Shown in pieces: positions 5,764-7,498 of a stretch of DNA of 7,498 bases. This stretch comes from Clostridiales bacterium (GTDB lineage Bacteria; Bacillota; Clostridia; Caldicoprobacterales; DTU083), in assembly GCA_012512335.1 (NCBI GenBank), contig JAAZEK010000577.1, positions 1 through 7,498 of the forward strand, in the 5' to 3' direction. Every line of letters begins with the position of its first letter. Positions within the stretch are counted from its first letter, which is position 1. The notes under the pieces are model-generated. The model did no database searches. It was not told the origin of the DNA and saw only the letters and a program-made list of their open reading frames with translations. Made by a program: the position numbers and the translations under genes.

Positions 5764-7203
5764 GTGAAGATAATAATGGGATTGCCAATAAAGATATATC
5801 CTGGGGCCTTGATACAATTGTTGTCTATGGCTGTTGAGTTTTTCACTTCATTTTTTACCTTGGCATCAGTAGCAACGATTTTAGTCAGCTTCAGTCCAGT
5901 TTTCACTATAGTGATAACTGTGCTTACCATAGTTGCAATTATTTTATCTGCACGTTTCATGGCGACTTTAAAGGAGGTTACAGAGAATATTATCCCTATT
6001 AACCGTCGCTATGGTTATTACACCCAGGTAGCGATAGAGCCTCAATTTCAAAAGGAATATCGCATATATGGTATGCACACTCTAATGATGAAAAAAATCG
6101 GTTCTTATACAGAGGAAATAGGTAGTTGGATAAATAAGGTTTTTATTGTACAAGGTAACACGAAGACAACTCAAGCACTGATTACTGGTATAACTCGTTT
6201 TCTTACTTATAGCTATGTAGCCCTACGGGTTCTTTCAGATCAGTTTGGTACTCGTATTTCCCTAGGAGAATTTTCAGTTATCATTGGAGCTACTGAATCC
6301 TTTTCAAATTCATTCAGCGGTATGGTTATGGCTGTAGTGGATCTAGGACAGTCAATCAGTTATCTTAAGCCCTTCTGCCAGTTCATGTCTATACCTGATA
6401 TGGTAATGGAGAGTGGAGCTAATGAGATAGAACCACTGGAGAGATTAAGTTTTGATAATGTTACTTTCTCCTACCCAAATAGCGACCCTATCATCTTGGA
6501 TCAAGTTTCCTTTGACATTAAAAAAGGAGAGAAGATTTCCATAGTTGGACTAAATAATGCTGGGAAGTCCACCATAGTAAAGCTTATCTGTAGACTGTTT
6601 GAGCCAGACAGTGGTCAGATTTTGTGGAATGGTATTGATATTCGAGAGTATGATTATAAAGCTTATATAGATGAAATTTCCTGTGTTTTTCAAGATTTTC
6701 AGCTCTTCCCGTTTACTATTGGAGAAAATATAGACACAGAGCATGCTGTGTTTAAGGCTGATGAAAGGAATTCTGATAATGTATGGAAGGTTCTAGAGGA
6801 TGTAGGTATCAAAGAAGCAGTTGAAGCTTTGCCTAAAAAGCTGGATACTTATCTGGATAAATCGTTATATGAGGACGCTACTGATATGTCTGGAGGGCAG
6901 AAACAAAAACTAGCTATTGCTCGCTCCATATATAAGAAGGCAGATTTAGTTATACTGGATGAGCCAACAGCTGCCCTTGATCCGCTTGCAGAAAGTGAGG
7001 TTTACGAGAACTTTAATGAGCTTACTCAAAATAAAACCTCAATATATATTTCTCATCGTATGAGCTCATCTATTTTTTGTGACAAAATACTTTTACTTCA
7101 GGACGGTAAAATTGTTGCCTTTGACAGTCATGAGAATCTGATGAAAGGGCACAATTTGTATCGTGAACTCTTTGAAGCCCAGGCGAGCAATTACAGGGAC
7201 TGA
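5764..7203 (+). CDS. ABC exporter subunit, N-terminally truncated (possible pseudogene)
   Basis: The 479-residue reading frame keeps four membrane helices (about 15-42, 45-63, 134-155, 166-190) and a complete ATPase domain: Walker A GLNNAGKST (262-270), Gln310, signature MSGGQ (375-379), Walker B LVILDE (395-400), His431. Aligned by eye on its neighbour (YRIYGM ending at 104 against MRVFQM ending at 266), it lacks about 160 residues, covering TM1-TM2 and their loops. A half exporter normally needs six helices. The best-placed start, GTG 5760, reads 25 codons in another frame and stops. The simplest inference is a deletion of roughly 480-490 bp that also shifted the frame, with the breakpoint near 5800-5815. 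Alternatives are a sequencing or assembly gap, or a shortened protein restarted at GTG 5764. Function as partner of the upstream exporter is therefore uncertain. Confidence 0.75.
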   Translation: MKIIMGLPIKIYPGALIQLLSMAVEFFTSFFTLASVATILVSFSPVFTIVITVLTIVAIILSARFMATLKEVTENIIPINRRYGYYTQVAIEPQFQKEYRIYGMHTLMMKKIGSYTEEIGSWINKVFIVQGNTKTTQALITGITRFLTYSYVALRVLSDQFGTRISLGEFSVIIGATESFSNSFSGMVMAVVDLGQSISYLKPFCQFMSIPDMVMESGANEIEPLERLSFDNVTFSYPNSDPIILDQVSFDIKKGEKISIVGLNNAGKSTIVKLICRLFEPDSGQILWNGIDIREYDYKAYIDEISCVFQDFQLFPFTIGENIDTEHAVFKADERNSDNVWKVLEDVGIKEAVEALPKKLDTYLDKSLYEDATDMSGGQKQKLAIARSIYKKADLVILDEPTAALDPLAESEVYENFNELTQNKTSIYISHRMSSSIFCDKILLLQDGKIVAFDSHENLMKGHNLYRELFEAQASNYRD

Positions 7204-7213
7204 ATAGGTGAAA

Positions 7214-7246
7214 GGGGCAGACCGAATCGGTCTGCCCCTACTTTTA
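7214..7246 (+). terminator. Intrinsic terminator of the ABC gene pair
   Basis: GGGGCAGACCG (7214-7224) and CGGTCTGCCCC (7228-7238) form a perfect 11-bp stem around the loop AAT, followed by TACTTTTA. It starts 10 bases after the stop of the second ABC gene. On the other strand only TTT follows, so it may partly serve the converging gene as well. Confidence 0.85.
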
Positions 7247-7292
7247 CATTCCGTTATAAAATACAAAATGCAATCCTAATCTAACCTTAATT

Positions 7293-7498
7293 TTATTCTT
7301 GTTCTACAGCTTCAGCATTTTCTGCGATAGCACTCTCTTCGCTGTCAGCGCATTCTGGACAATGCTTTTTCTGAAGTACTTGCAGAACTTTACTGGCAGC
7401 ATCTCGCCCTCCAACTCCAAAGGAAATAGCGAAAGCTACTGCAACTGCCCCTAAGACTATGATAAAGGCTGCATTAACAATGGATGTGGCAATCCCCA
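7293..7498 (-). CDS. C-terminal fragment of membrane protein with conserved TM helix (MscS-associated type), 5' end outside window
   Basis: Read on the - strand, an open frame enters from the window edge and ends at TAA (complement of 7293-7295), giving 67 C-terminal residues. A hydrophobic helix (about residues 5-25, IVNAAFIIVLGAVAVAF) runs into ISFGVGGRDAASKVL. The small-residue helix followed by a GxGGRDAA turn is the signature of the conserved TM helix repeat (PF05552 type) found alone or beside mechanosensitive MscS channels. The tail is hydrophilic and acidic, with a CPEC pair at 46-49 and many Glu/Ala residues. Whether the full protein is a channel cannot be seen from this fragment. 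It converges on the ABC genes, separated from them by their terminator. Confidence 0.65.
   Translation of the reverse strand, partial: GIATSIVNAAFIIVLGAVAVAFAISFGVGGRDAASKVLQVLQKKHCPECADSEESAIAENAEAVEQE

Noticed and set aside
5742..5960. - strand ORF over the ABC gene junction
   Set aside because: It is hydrophobic only because it mirrors membrane-helix codons, and the exporter body on the + strand explains the region.
6550..6744. - strand 64-codon ORF inside the second ABC ATPase domain
   Set aside because: It is antisense to the Walker A to Q-loop segment, which is clearly coding on the + strand.
1..7498. CRISPR array, tRNA, rRNA, insertion sequence or att site
   Set aside because: No regularly spaced repeats, cloverleaf-like sequence, transposase frame or flanking duplications were seen; the only tandem repeat is the coding TDPPA array.

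Overview
The window looks like a low-GC Gram-positive chromosome, probably a member of the Clostridia. The evidence is AT-rich codon use, GGAGG-type ribosome binding sites, TTG/GTG/ATG starts, sortase-anchored pilin-like proteins and standard code with TGA stops. I cannot fix the genus. No gene-free stretch exceeds 300 bases; the longest is 2054-2337.

Region 1 (1-2240) is the end of a sortase-assembled pilus operon on the + strand. It holds the C-terminal part of a Spy0128-like pilin or adhesin with a non-canonical EINTG sorting signal, then a class B sortase, then a small proline-rich pilin-domain protein with an APKTG anchor. The order (pilin, class B sortase, FctB-like base pilin) is the same as the core of the streptococcal FCT locus (spy0128-spy0129-spy0130). 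The likely division of labour is inferred: the class B sortase polymerises the EINTG protein, and the small protein, joined at the base, is attached to the wall by a housekeeping sortase. A strong hairpin without a T tract lies between pilin and sortase. Two intrinsic terminators follow the operon, and in front of the first sits an orphan promoter-like element with a centred dyad.

Region 2 (2271-3801) is a monocistronic-looking gene for a two-domain PPK2-family polyphosphate:AMP phosphotransferase. Its N-terminal P-loop is degenerate and its C-terminal domain is intact.

Region 3 (3844-7238) is a pair of tightly coupled ABC-exporter genes closed by an 11-bp-stem terminator. The first is full length. 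The second lacks about 160 N-terminal residues (TM helices 1-2), and the best-placed start codon at the junction is out of frame with its body. This suggests an internal deletion with frameshift, or an assembly error.

Region 4 (7293-7498, - strand) is the C-terminus of a membrane protein with a conserved TM-helix/MscS-associated motif. It converges on the exporter pair and runs off the window.
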